From: a virus
Strand: one strand, 5' to 3'
Length of the DNA: 64,000 bases
Virus record (IMG/VR): IMGVR_UViG_3300042451_001197
Location: 1-64,000 of that record
Below the pieces are notes generated by a model, which was not told the origin of the DNA, did no database searches, and saw only the letters and a list, made by a program, of their open reading frames with translations. Positions 50,631 through 57,616 of the stretch are shown one piece after another (within the stretch, counting starts at the first letter, position 1; every line of letters begins with the position of its first letter). A program made the translations under genes and the position numbers.

Positions 50631-50645
50631 CAAATGATTACAATA

Positions 50646-50653
50646 CAAAGGTA
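50646..50653 (-). promoter_or_regulatory. Opposing promoter facing the RNA (antisense)
   Basis: On the minus strand: TTTG, 20-nt spacer beginning TTATGTCA, TACCTTTG, then TATTG. It is an inverted near-copy of the sense promoter and would transcribe the RNA region in antisense. Confidence 0.6.
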
Positions 50654-50701
50654 TGAAAAAAAAATGACATAAACAAATTTTTTTATTTACAAATTATTTC
50701 G

Positions 50702-50709
50702 TATCTTTG
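50702..50709 (+). promoter_or_regulatory. TAnnTTTG promoter, leaderless operon start
   Basis: TATCTTTG, 4 nt before the ATG at 50714. Confidence 0.65.
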
Positions 50710-50713
50710 TATT

Positions 50714-51043
50714 ATGGAAGATGTTGTAATCAGAATGGGAGTTAAATATCTTAAATCAAAAAGATTTAATGTTAATCAGCAATATGGATTTTACAAATTC
50801 TATGAATCTATAAACCATAATGAAATTGAGTTAAGTAAGAGTTGTTCATTCATTGATATCTATTCTTCCATATATAATGAACTTAAATATATATTATCTA
50901 CGGATGATGATACTATTAAGGTTATTGTAAAATCATTTCTTTCAGATAGTCTTTCAATACCGATGGATGAATTAACTGATACAATAGTTTGTTTTCCATT
51001 CAACATATCACTTTCAGGAACATCCTTTACAATTAATGGATAA
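50714..51043 (+). CDS. Hypothetical protein
   Basis: 109 residues (VVIRMGVKYLKSKRFNVNQQ, ELKYILSTDDDTIKVIVKSF, PMDELTDTIVCFPFNISLSG). First of three overlapping genes ending with the zincin at 51446. No family recognised. Confidence 0.55.
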   Translation: MEDVVIRMGVKYLKSKRFNVNQQYGFYKFYESINHNEIELSKSCSFIDIYSSIYNELKYILSTDDDTIKVIVKSFLSDSLSIPMDELTDTIVCFPFNISLSGTSFTING

Positions 51044-51449
51044 GAAAAAGAAAATAATATTTGATTGGCTTGATGATCAGTTTAGGGACTGCACCATTCA
51101 TTCACATTGTGATTATCCCCAATCTTACTTTTATAAAAAAGGTATTACTATAATCGGGGAACAGGATGTTAAGAACAATTACTTTTGGGTTCATAATGAT
51201 GAGGTGTGGGGATTTATTGAAAAGGTATTCACTATGGGGAAAGAAGAAGTAAGGGATGTATTAATGGAATGGTTTGAGCATATTGGAAACAAGAAACTTG
51301 GAGTTGGTCACATCCCCCTTTATGTTGTAGAGTTAGATAAATTATTAAACCCACCTATAACTGAATTAAAATATTATACTCCTCTCATTATTACAGATAA
51401 CGATTTAAGACCAGTATTAAAAGACGGAAAACTAAAACAAATAAGATGA
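51036..51449 (+). CDS. Hypothetical protein
   Basis: 137 residues (IIFDWLDDQFRDCTIHSHCD, VWGFIEKVFTMGKEEVRDVL, IPLYVVELDKLL). Overlaps its neighbours by 8 and 4 nt. No family recognised; the N-terminus resembles a short DNA- or RNA-binding helix. Confidence 0.55.
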   Translation: MDKKKKIIFDWLDDQFRDCTIHSHCDYPQSYFYKKGITIIGEQDVKNNYFWVHNDEVWGFIEKVFTMGKEEVRDVLMEWFEHIGNKKLGVGHIPLYVVELDKLLNPPITELKYYTPLIITDNDLRPVLKDGKLKQIR

Positions 51450-51868
51450 AACTAAAAAAGAAAATGAAATTAAAAGATATCCCCAAAGAAGATATGTGGT
51501 ATATTGTGGACCTTCTCTCAGTTTTCTGTGGGAAAGAGATGGGGATTAATAAAAGAAGAAAAAAAGAATTGGTTTATGTCTTGGGGAAAAAAGAAGTTGA
51601 TGGTGTTCACGGGTATTACGACTCGGATGATAATGAGATTCACTTTATGAGAAAAAAAATTAAGACCTTGGATATGTTTATTAAAACTTTCATTCACGAA
51701 TATACTCATTACTTACAACCTTGTAAGACCCACTACTCAAGATTGTTAGATCTTCACGGATATGAGAATCACCCCTATGAAGTTGAAGCTTTTTCTAATG
51801 AGAATGTTTACTTTAAAAAAGCGTATAGAGAAATTAAGTATTGTTTTTCTTTAAGAGAAAATCCATAA
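51446..51868 (+). CDS. SprT/zincin-like protein, paralogue 2
   Basis: 140 residues. FIHEYTHYLQPCKTHYSRLL and LHGYENHPYEVEAF match paralogue 1 at 50050 in sequence and spacing. The N-terminus differs (KLKDIPKEDMWYIVDLLSVF) and adds a Lys-rich start. ATGA overlap with the upstream gene. Confidence 0.75.
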   Translation: MKLKKKMKLKDIPKEDMWYIVDLLSVFCGKEMGINKRRKKELVYVLGKKEVDGVHGYYDSDDNEIHFMRKKIKTLDMFIKTFIHEYTHYLQPCKTHYSRLLDLHGYENHPYEVEAFSNENVYFKKAYREIKYCFSLRENP

Positions 51869-52145
51869 CCCTATCATATGAATGATTTCTGATATCCATT
51901 GATACATCGTGAAAATCTTCTGATGATAATTTTTGGTTGTTGTGAATATCCTCTATAATGTCCCCCATCTCACAATGTGTTAATAATAGACACCTCTGAG
52001 AGATGGGTTTTTTATTTCCATTAAGATTCAGTTCCCTATACTCACAAGTCCCCTTATAATCATTTTTCTCATAATATACTTTGTATATGTTCTCGTTTTT
52101 TTCTATTGAGGTTTTGTAGTCCTCTAAAATACCTGTTTTGTACAT
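51834..52145 (-). CDS. Hypothetical protein
   Basis: 103 residues (TSIEKNENIYKVYYEKNDYK, LTHCEMGDIIEDIHNNQKL, DIRNHSYDRVMDFLLKK). Converges on the zincin gene with a 35-nt overlap. No family recognised. Confidence 0.5.
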   Translation of the reverse strand: MYKTGILEDYKTSIEKNENIYKVYYEKNDYKGTCEYRELNLNGNKKPISQRCLLLTHCEMGDIIEDIHNNQKLSSEDFHDVSMDIRNHSYDRVMDFLLKKNNT

Positions 52146-52965
52146 ACTTTTTATATAAAAATAATTGAGATATTGGTATTAATAAAGGGGATTGTTAATA
52201 AAAATATATGTTAAATTTCTTGATTTTGTCAAAATGTCAGTTGAGTGTCAGATAGGGGATAATCCCCTTCACTAACATTTCTTACCACTTATTCCCACTC
52301 CACCATTATTATTTACCCCCATTATTGTCGTTCTCAGTATCAAAAACGTAAAAAATCCCTTCTCCTGATATCGTAGGAACCATTTTTTTTACTATATACG
52401 TTTCCCAGAGAAAAATTAGAGTTATTGTCCATAAACGCGGGAAACACTTTAGTGTGTTAGAAGAGTCATTCATATACCTTCAACGGGGAACTTTAGTGAC
52501 AACTAAAGTGGTCAATTTACACCACTTTAAAGTCCCCTTCATTATGGGGAATATACTATTCTGATACCATATAAGTTATTAGTATTATCTTCTTATGAGA
52601 TGAAATCTCCCCATATAGATATTAAATTAACTTACCATAAATTATCATACTAAACAATTCCCCATTTTGGTTATTTTAAAATTTAGCTTGGACACTTTGT
52701 CCAAGTATATGTCCAAGTTCGATGATTTTTTTACTCAAATAATATCTTAATAACCGAATTTATCTACAACACAATAATAGAATTACCATATCATACTTAT
52801 AATTCCCTTCGTAAATGGGGACACCATAAATGGGGGAAAATAAAGGAACACAATTACGAATGAAAGTTTTTTAGTGACCCACATCGTAGATGGGGGGAAC
52901 GATTACGAAGTAAAAAAAACGTGAGTGAGTGATTGGGTTAATTTATTTTCGTATATTTATACTAT
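52146..52965. other. 820-bp non-coding region with many palindromes
   Basis: No credible frame in either strand. Inverted repeats: GGGGAT-A-ATCCCC (52255-52267); ACACTTTAGTGT (52444-52455); a compound element at 52485-52537 in which GGGGAACTTTA can pair with TAAAGTCCCC, or ACTTTAGT with ACTAAAGT, or TAAAGTGG with CCACTTTA; and CTTGGAC-ACTTT-GTCCAAG (52687-52705) followed by a third GTCCAAG (52711). AAATGGGG words recur at 52810-52900. Candidate origin of replication, packaging site or regulatory RNA region; I cannot choose between these. Confidence 0.6.
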
Positions 52966-53244
52966 ATGGATATTTCTAAATCAAAATTAAAAGGTATTAA
53001 ATTAGTTTTAATTAAACATAGTAATGAATTGATTACTGATGTTGACTTCTTTGTTAACTACTTGGGTTATAGACCTGAGTTAGTTTTAATGGTTGATATT
53101 GATTGGGATAAATTACCCGATGATGTAAAGAACAAACCCGTTTATTATTTAAAGGAAAAGTATGGTGAATCTGTCCACAATATTTTAAAGATGTTGGAGA
53201 TTCCTTTTAATGGTGACATTAATTTTGAGGTGATGAACAAATAA
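52966..53244 (+). CDS. Small protein heading the paralogue array
   Basis: 92 residues (MDISKSKLKGIKLVLIKHS, LVLMVDIDWDKLPDDVKNKP, VHNILKMLEIPF). TATTTAT lies 5 nt before the ATG; the 30 nt before the ATG are repeated almost exactly before the gene at 53620. It lacks the ITE tag. Confidence 0.55.
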   Translation: MDISKSKLKGIKLVLIKHSNELITDVDFFVNYLGYRPELVLMVDIDWDKLPDDVKNKPVYYLKEKYGESVHNILKMLEIPFNGDINFEVMNK

Positions 53245-53253
53245 TTATACTAT

Positions 53254-53586
53254 ATGAAATTTGAGATAGGTGACGATAAATTGGAACAGGTAATCTTTAA
53301 GTATTTAGATAGAAAAGATTTCATTATTGAGGAGACTGATGATGACTATTATTTTTTAGAAGATAAGAGTGATATAATTTCTAGGATTAGGGTTAAAAAA
53401 GATAATATGTATTGTCTTGTTCATTATAAATTATCAAAAGAACTTAAAACATTTTTTTCACTAAACGATGATTACTTAATTAAGGTATTAACAAATTATG
53501 TTAATAAAACTTTGGATATTAAATTATCAAAAATTGAAATAAAAAATGTTATTGGTTTATTCGTCGTTAACTATTGGTCTGAGTAA
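53254..53586 (+). CDS. Tagged array paralogue A
   Basis: 110 residues. Tag MKFEIGDDKLEQVIFKYLD, core EETDDDYYFLEDKSD, RVKKDNMYCLVHYKLSKEL, then FFSLNDD and the repeat-like end YVNKTLDIKLSK, with a variable 16-residue tail. Member of the FFSI...YVENxLNIKVSKT family. Confidence 0.65.
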   Translation: MKFEIGDDKLEQVIFKYLDRKDFIIEETDDDYYFLEDKSDIISRIRVKKDNMYCLVHYKLSKELKTFFSLNDDYLIKVLTNYVNKTLDIKLSKIEIKNVIGLFVVNYWSE

Positions 53587-53619
53587 TTATGTTAATTTAT
53601 TTTCGTATATTTATACTAT

Positions 53620-53913
53620 ATGAAATTTGAAATTAATGAAAATAAGTTGGAGAAGGTTATCTTTAAGTACTTGGATAATAAGAATTTTGTTATTAGGGAA
53701 ACTCCTTTGGAGTATATCTTTTTGACTTTGGATGATAAATATCCTCCGATTAAGATTAGAAAAAACAATATGATTTGTCTTATTTATTTTAAATTAGTAA
53801 AGGAAATTAGTTCCTTTTTTTCTATTAGTGAAATTGATTCTAAAAACTTTATAAGTAGGTATGTTAAAAACAAATTTAATCTTAAAATTTCTGTCTCCTA
53901 TATTGACGGATAA
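53620..53913 (+). CDS. Tagged array paralogue B
   Basis: 97 residues. Tag MKFEINENKLEKVIFKYLDN (contains I-N-E), core RETPLEYIFLTLDD, KIRKNNMICLIYFKL, SFFSISE and a short end YVKNKFNLKISVSYIDG. TATTTAT lies 5 nt before the ATG. Confidence 0.65.
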   Translation: MKFEINENKLEKVIFKYLDNKNFVIRETPLEYIFLTLDDKYPPIKIRKNNMICLIYFKLVKEISSFFSISEIDSKNFISRYVKNKFNLKISVSYIDG

Positions 53914-53944
53914 TTAATCTTACCTCCCTTATATTTATTACTAT

Positions 53945-54250
53945 ATGAAATTTGAAATTAATGAGAATAAGTTAGATAAGATTATCTTTCGGTATTTAGA
54001 TGGTAAAAACTTTATCATTAAGGAGACTGATAATTTTTATTATTTTTTTGAAAATGAGTCCGATGAATATGTTGAGATTAAGGTTAGAAAACGTGATATG
54101 AGTTGTTTTATTAGATACGAATTATCTGATGAAATTAAATCGTTTTTTACAATTGATAATCTTAAAGTAAAAGATGTTTTAAAAAAATATATTAATAATA
54201 TTTTAAATGTTAAAATAACTAATTCTTACGATAGTATTAATTGGAGGTGA
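53945..54250 (+). CDS. Tagged array paralogue C
   Basis: 101 residues. Tag MKFEINENKLDKIIFRYLDG, core KETDNFYYFFENESDEYVEI, KVRKRDMSCFIRYELSDEI, SFFTIDN and end YINNILNVKITNS plus tail. TATTTAT lies 6 nt before the ATG. Confidence 0.65.
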   Translation: MKFEINENKLDKIIFRYLDGKNFIIKETDNFYYFFENESDEYVEIKVRKRDMSCFIRYELSDEIKSFFTIDNLKVKDVLKKYINNILNVKITNSYDSINWR

Positions 54251-54271
54251 ATTATATATATTTATTACTAT

Positions 54272-54697
54272 ATGAAACTACAAGAACAAATACATAGAAT
54301 ACAAGAGATGATGGGTTTGAATGAGGATTATAAACCTATGGGAAAGAAACATAAACCAAGTAAATTTGTTTATCATAAATCCCCGCCTTTGGTTAGAGAT
54401 AGTATTCTTAAATCAGGTTTATTGGTATCTGTTGGTGATTGTTATAAAACATACTCTGAAAACTTTTCTAAAGAAGAATGTGTTCCCGCTGTGTTTGCAA
54501 CTGATTCTGAAAATGAAAATTATTGGTATGAATCAACTTGGGATGATGATGTTTGGATGATTGATACAGAATGTGCTGGTGTTACTTGGTATAAAGATAA
54601 TCATTATGAAGATTATGATTACCATATTGTCACCTTTGAAGATATATCTCCCGATTGTATAAAATTAATCTATAAAGGAACGGGGGAAGATAATTAA
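54272..54697 (+). CDS. Tagged protein, possible ADP-ribosyltransferase-like fold
   Basis: 141 residues. The tag MKLQEQIHRIQEMMGLNE ends in L-N-E. The body FVYHKSPPLVRDSILKSGLL, AVFATDSENENYWYES, DVWMIDTECAGVTWYKDN and YHIVTFEDISPDCIKLIYKG has the layout of small ADP-ribosyltransferase/RES-like domains (H-x-[ST] strand, helix ending in GL, later V-F-A-T strand). T4 injects such an enzyme (Alt) with a cleaved targeting sequence, which makes the idea attractive, but the catalytic residues are not proven by eye. Confidence 0.5.
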   Translation: MKLQEQIHRIQEMMGLNEDYKPMGKKHKPSKFVYHKSPPLVRDSILKSGLLVSVGDCYKTYSENFSKEECVPAVFATDSENENYWYESTWDDDVWMIDTECAGVTWYKDNHYEDYDYHIVTFEDISPDCIKLIYKGTGEDN

Positions 54698-54698
54698 T

Positions 54699-55010
54699 AT
54701 GAAATTCGAGATAAGTGATAATAAGTTGGAGAAGGTTGTCTTTAAGTATTTGGAAGGTAAGAACTTTATCATTAGGGAAACCCCTTATGATTATTACTTT
54801 TTGGAAAACGAGGGCGATAAATATGTTCAAATTAGAATCAGAAAAAATGATATGGTTTGTTTTATTTATTACAAATTAAGTGAAGAAATTGAATCGTTTT
54901 TTTCAATTGAATTTCCTATGGTTAAAGATGTTTTAAAAAAATATGTTGAGAATATCCTAAATATTAAAGTATCTAAAACATTTTTATCTCCAACTATTTT
55001 AATTGCGTAG
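54699..55010 (+). CDS. Tagged array paralogue D with one repeat unit
   Basis: 103 residues. Tag MKFEISDNKLEKVVFKYLEG, core RETPYDYYFLENEGD, RIRKNDMVCFIYYKLSEEI, SFFSIEFPM. The end VENILNIKVSKT is encoded by a 36-nt repeat unit (54945-54980), followed by a 29-nt unique stretch (FLSPTILIA, stop) and a truncated second repeat copy out of frame (55010-55028). Confidence 0.7.
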   Translation: MKFEISDNKLEKVVFKYLEGKNFIIRETPYDYYFLENEGDKYVQIRIRKNDMVCFIYYKLSEEIESFFSIEFPMVKDVLKKYVENILNIKVSKTFLSPTILIA

Positions 55011-55046
55011 TTGAGAATACCTTAAATTAATCTATTTATGTAATAA

Positions 55047-55373
55047 ATGAAATTTTTAATAACAGAAAATAAATTGGATAATATAATCTTTCAGTATTTG
55101 GATAATAAGAACTTTATCATTAAAGAAACTCCTTATGATTATTACTTTTTAGAAAACGAAGATGATGAATATCTTCAGATTAGAGTTAGAAAAAGTGATA
55201 TGGAGTGTTCTTTATTCTATGATTTAACCGAAGAAATTAAATCATTTTTTTCAATTAATAAACTTAAAATCAAAGATGTTTTAACAAGATATGTTGAGGA
55301 GACCTTAAACATTAAAGTTTCTCACGTATGGATGGATGGGTCGTTACACATCTCGATGTTAAAAAAGGGTTAA
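55047..55373 (+). CDS. Tagged array paralogue E
   Basis: 108 residues. Tag MKFLITENKLDNIIFQYLDN, core KETPYDYYFLENEDDEYLQI, RVRKSDMECSLFYDLTEEI, SFFSINK, end YVEETLNIKVSHVWMDG and a unique tail. TATTTAT lies 7 nt before the ATG. Confidence 0.65.
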   Translation: MKFLITENKLDNIIFQYLDNKNFIIKETPYDYYFLENEDDEYLQIRVRKSDMECSLFYDLTEEIKSFFSINKLKIKDVLTRYVEETLNIKVSHVWMDGSLHISMLKKG

Positions 55374-55392
55374 AATATTATATTTATGTTAT

Positions 55393-55749
55393 ATGAAATT
55401 CTTAATCACCGAAAATAAATTGGATAGGATTATTGATTCTTTTATCACCAAACAATTTGAAAATTTGGAACATATTAAAGAAGGTAATTTGGTTGTTTGG
55501 GTTGACCCTGATAAAAAACCATATGTACTTATTAGACACGATGATAATGGTGATTACGATATTAATATTTTGGAAAGTATTTATTTTTTGATTAGTGATA
55601 TGTTTTCTATTAAAGAACTTGAAGATGTGGAGAAATACTTATTAAAATGGTTTGAAAAACACACGGGGATGATTGCCGATGTTGTTTTCGCATTTGATAA
55701 CGATATAACCTATGAAGAAATTATTAGTATATATATTAAAGGTGCCTAA
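55393..55749 (+). CDS. Tagged array member J (divergent)
   Basis: 118 residues. Tag MKFLITENKLDRIIDSFITK, then EGNLVVWVDPDKKPYVLIRH, YFLISDMFSIKELEDVEKYL and a helical end. Closer in core to the 43-46 kb members than to A-H. TATTTAT lies 5 nt before the ATG. Confidence 0.65.
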   Translation: MKFLITENKLDRIIDSFITKQFENLEHIKEGNLVVWVDPDKKPYVLIRHDDNGDYDINILESIYFLISDMFSIKELEDVEKYLLKWFEKHTGMIADVVFAFDNDITYEEIISIYIKGA

Positions 55750-55819
55750 CACCAATAAAGAATTTTACCGGTTTTTCAATTTATTGATAATACCTTAAAT
55801 TAATGTATTTATGTAATAT

Positions 55820-56167
55820 ATGAAATTCTTAATCACCGAAAATAAACTTACCAAAGTTATTCAAAAATATATTAATTTTAAAACTAATGACCCTGAATTT
55901 AATTGGGTGGATAAAATTGTTATTGAACGTGGAACAACTGAAGGAATTGGTTCTGATATATTCCCCCTGTATACTTACAAAGTTTATTTTAAAGAAGATA
56001 ATCCCGATTACGAATCACAATTAAAATTATGGCATGTTATATCTTCCGCCCATAAGTTATTATTTCAATCGGATAATGAGGGAAATCCTGTGGCTTATTT
56101 TACCACATCTTCCATTAAACCTGATGGTTCAACTGATTCATTACCAAGCTATCAAAGTAAAAGTTAA
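55820..56167 (+). CDS. Tagged array member K (divergent)
   Basis: 115 residues. Tag MKFLITENKLTKVIQKYIN, then VDKIVIERGTTEGIG, FPLYTYKVYFKEDNPDYES and LKLWHVISSAHKLLF. The C-terminus is unlike the other members. The leader before its TATTTAT box repeats the paralogue end-cassette (ATACCTTAAATTAA). Confidence 0.6.
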   Translation: MKFLITENKLTKVIQKYINFKTNDPEFNWVDKIVIERGTTEGIGSDIFPLYTYKVYFKEDNPDYESQLKLWHVISSAHKLLFQSDNEGNPVAYFTTSSIKPDGSTDSLPSYQSKS

Positions 56168-56183
56168 TGCATATTTATACCAT

Positions 56184-56504
56184 ATGAAATTCGAGATAAA
56201 TAGTGATAAATTGGGGCAGGTAATTTTTAAGTATTTGACTATTAAATTATCTATTAAAGAAACTCCCGACGGTTATTATTTTTCAGAAGATGGAAATAAT
56301 GCACATATTGTGGTTAGAAAAGACAATATGATTTGTTATGTTAGTATTGATTTTTTGGATGAAATTGAATCATTTTTTTCTATTGAATATCCTTACTCTA
56401 TAGATTTTGTTAGTGAATACGTTGAAAATATTTTAGGTGTTAACTTGCTCAGGACTGTACCATATCTTAAAAGTTGGATTGTTCCTCCCCCTGATAATAA
56501 TTAA
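56184..56504 (+). CDS. Tagged array paralogue F
   Basis: 106 residues from ATG 56184, chosen because TATTTAT lies 6 nt before it and the tag MKFEINSDKLGQVIFKYLT starts there. Core KETPDGYYFSEDG, VVRKDNMICYVSIDFLDEI, SFFSIEYPYS, end YVENILGVNLLRT with a 15-residue tail (PPPDNN). Confidence 0.65.
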   Translation: MKFEINSDKLGQVIFKYLTIKLSIKETPDGYYFSEDGNNAHIVVRKDNMICYVSIDFLDEIESFFSIEYPYSIDFVSEYVENILGVNLLRTVPYLKSWIVPPPDNN

Positions 56505-56541
56505 TTAAAATTTTGTATTTGTTTATTTGATAATTTATCAT

Positions 56542-56549
56542 TATCTTTG
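56542..56549 (+). promoter_or_regulatory. TAnnTTTG promoter of the repeat gene
   Basis: TATCTTTG, 4 nt before the ATG at 56554, with TTTG 20 nt upstream. This is the only array gene with a host-type promoter. Confidence 0.65.
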
Positions 56550-56553
56550 TATT

Positions 56554-57276
56554 ATGATTTCAGATAAAATTAAAAAAATTATATTTGATAAATTATATAA
56601 GGATTTATCTAATGTTGAGATTATTCCCCACGAAAATAGTATTTGGTTTATAGATAGGGAAGAGAAGTATTGGTATTTTGAATTTACCAAGTCAGGTGAA
56701 TTGTGGTGGAGATATTCTTTCTTTGTTGATTTTTTTCAGTTTTTTTCTATGGAATATAAGGAGTTTGTACCGATTATTAGTGAATGGGTGGAAGAGGTTT
56801 TGAATTCTAAGGTGTTTGAAACAGGGAAATTATTTTACGACTATGCACCTGAAGTGGAAGAGATATTAAATTCTAAGGTATCTACAACTGAAAGTTTATC
56901 CTTTAAGTCAGTAGGGTTGGTGGAAGAGGTATTAAATTTTAAGGTGTCTACAACTACTTCTAAATTTTCAAAAAAAAGCATTATGGTGGAAGAGGTATTA
57001 AATTCTAAGGTGTCTACAACTACGAAAAGACATTCCCCACATATCAGACAGGTGGAAAAAGTGTTAAATTCTAAGGTGTCTACAACAATTCAGGCACAAT
57101 TTCTTCTTCAGTCTCGGGTGGAAGAGATATTAAATTCTAAGGTATCGACAACTTGGTTAAATGGTTGTAATAGGGATGAAAAGGTTGGGGAAGTATTGGA
57201 TTGTAAGGTGACTGAAACCAAATTAGGTCCTACAAGTAAATTTTATGAAATAAATAAGGTTTTATCTCAAACATAA
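56554..57276 (+). CDS. Array paralogue L with seven 22-residue repeats
   Basis: 240 residues from the leaderless ATG. The N-terminus MISDKIKKIIFDKLYKDL is a helix but lacks the ITE tag. The core WFIDREEKYWYFEFTKSGEL and FFSMEYKEF matches the family. From residue 79 the paralogue end motif is repeated seven times: VEEVLNSKVSTT-like 12 residues plus 10 unrelated residues. The 10-residue segments share nothing with each other, while repeats 2-6 are almost the same at DNA level. No stop occurs in any unit. It may be a protein with hypervariable loops, or a coding array built by stepwise insertion; it is described as a finding. Confidence 0.7.
   Translation: MISDKIKKIIFDKLYKDLSNVEIIPHENSIWFIDREEKYWYFEFTKSGELWWRYSFFVDFFQFFSMEYKEFVPIISEWVEEVLNSKVFETGKLFYDYAPEVEEILNSKVSTTESLSFKSVGLVEEVLNFKVSTTTSKFSKKSIMVEEVLNSKVSTTTKRHSPHIRQVEKVLNSKVSTTIQAQFLLQSRVEEILNSKVSTTWLNGCNRDEKVGEVLDCKVTETKLGPTSKFYEINKVLSQT
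56788..57249 (+). repeat. Seven 66-bp units: 36-nt conserved + 30-nt unique
   Basis: Exact 66-nt period. Conserved part in repeats 2-6 is GTGGAAGAG(G/A)TATTAAAT...CTAAGGT(G/A)TCTACAACT-like with few changes (quoted in part); repeats 1 and 7 are more diverged. The 30-nt segments between are unrelated. Geometry equals that of type II-C and VI-B CRISPR arrays, but the array is in frame inside a gene and repeat changes are largely at codon third positions or conservative. Confidence 0.9.
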
Positions 57277-57307
57277 CTTAATTCAACATCTCATATATTT
57301 ATATGAT

Positions 57308-57616
57308 ATGAAATTCGAGATTAGTGGTGGTAAATTGGAACAAGTAATATTTAAATACTTGGACGGTAAAAACTTTACCATTAGGGAAACTCCAACCAAT
57401 TATTATTTTTTTGGTGAGCCTCCACACCATTACGCAACAATAAATGTTAGAAAAAGTGATGAGAAGTGTTTTATATATCCAAACCTAATTGAACATCTAT
57501 CTTCTTTTTTTTCTATTAGTGATATAATGTCAACTGACATTATATTAAAATATACCGAAAGTAAACTGAATAATGAATCAACTTCATTATCTCTAAAACT
57601 ATATGGTGATAATTAG
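57308..57616 (+). CDS. Tagged array paralogue G
   Basis: 102 residues. Tag MKFEISGGKLEQVIFKYLDG, core RETPTNYYFFGEPPHHYATI, VRKSDEKCFIYPNLIEHL, SFFSISD, with a diverged end (YTESKLNNESTSLSL). TATTTAT lies 6 nt before the ATG. Converges on the gene at 57613 with a 4-nt overlap. Confidence 0.65.
   Translation: MKFEISGGKLEQVIFKYLDGKNFTIRETPTNYYFFGEPPHHYATINVRKSDEKCFIYPNLIEHLSSFFSISDIMSTDIILKYTESKLNNESTSLSLKLYGDN

Noticed and set aside
56527-56553. TTG start nine codons upstream of the repeat gene
   Set aside because: The stretch contains the TATCTTTG promoter box, so the start at 56554 is far more likely.
56788-57249. Annotating the 66-bp repeats as a CRISPR array
   Set aside because: Repeats are degenerate, in frame over 154 codons without a stop, and encode a motif conserved in neighbouring paralogues; no cas gene is seen in the window. 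Kept as a coding repeat with CRISPR-like geometry.
56788-57249. Diversity-generating retroelement explaining the variable segments
   Set aside because: No reverse transcriptase or template repeat in the window, and the changes are not limited to adenines.
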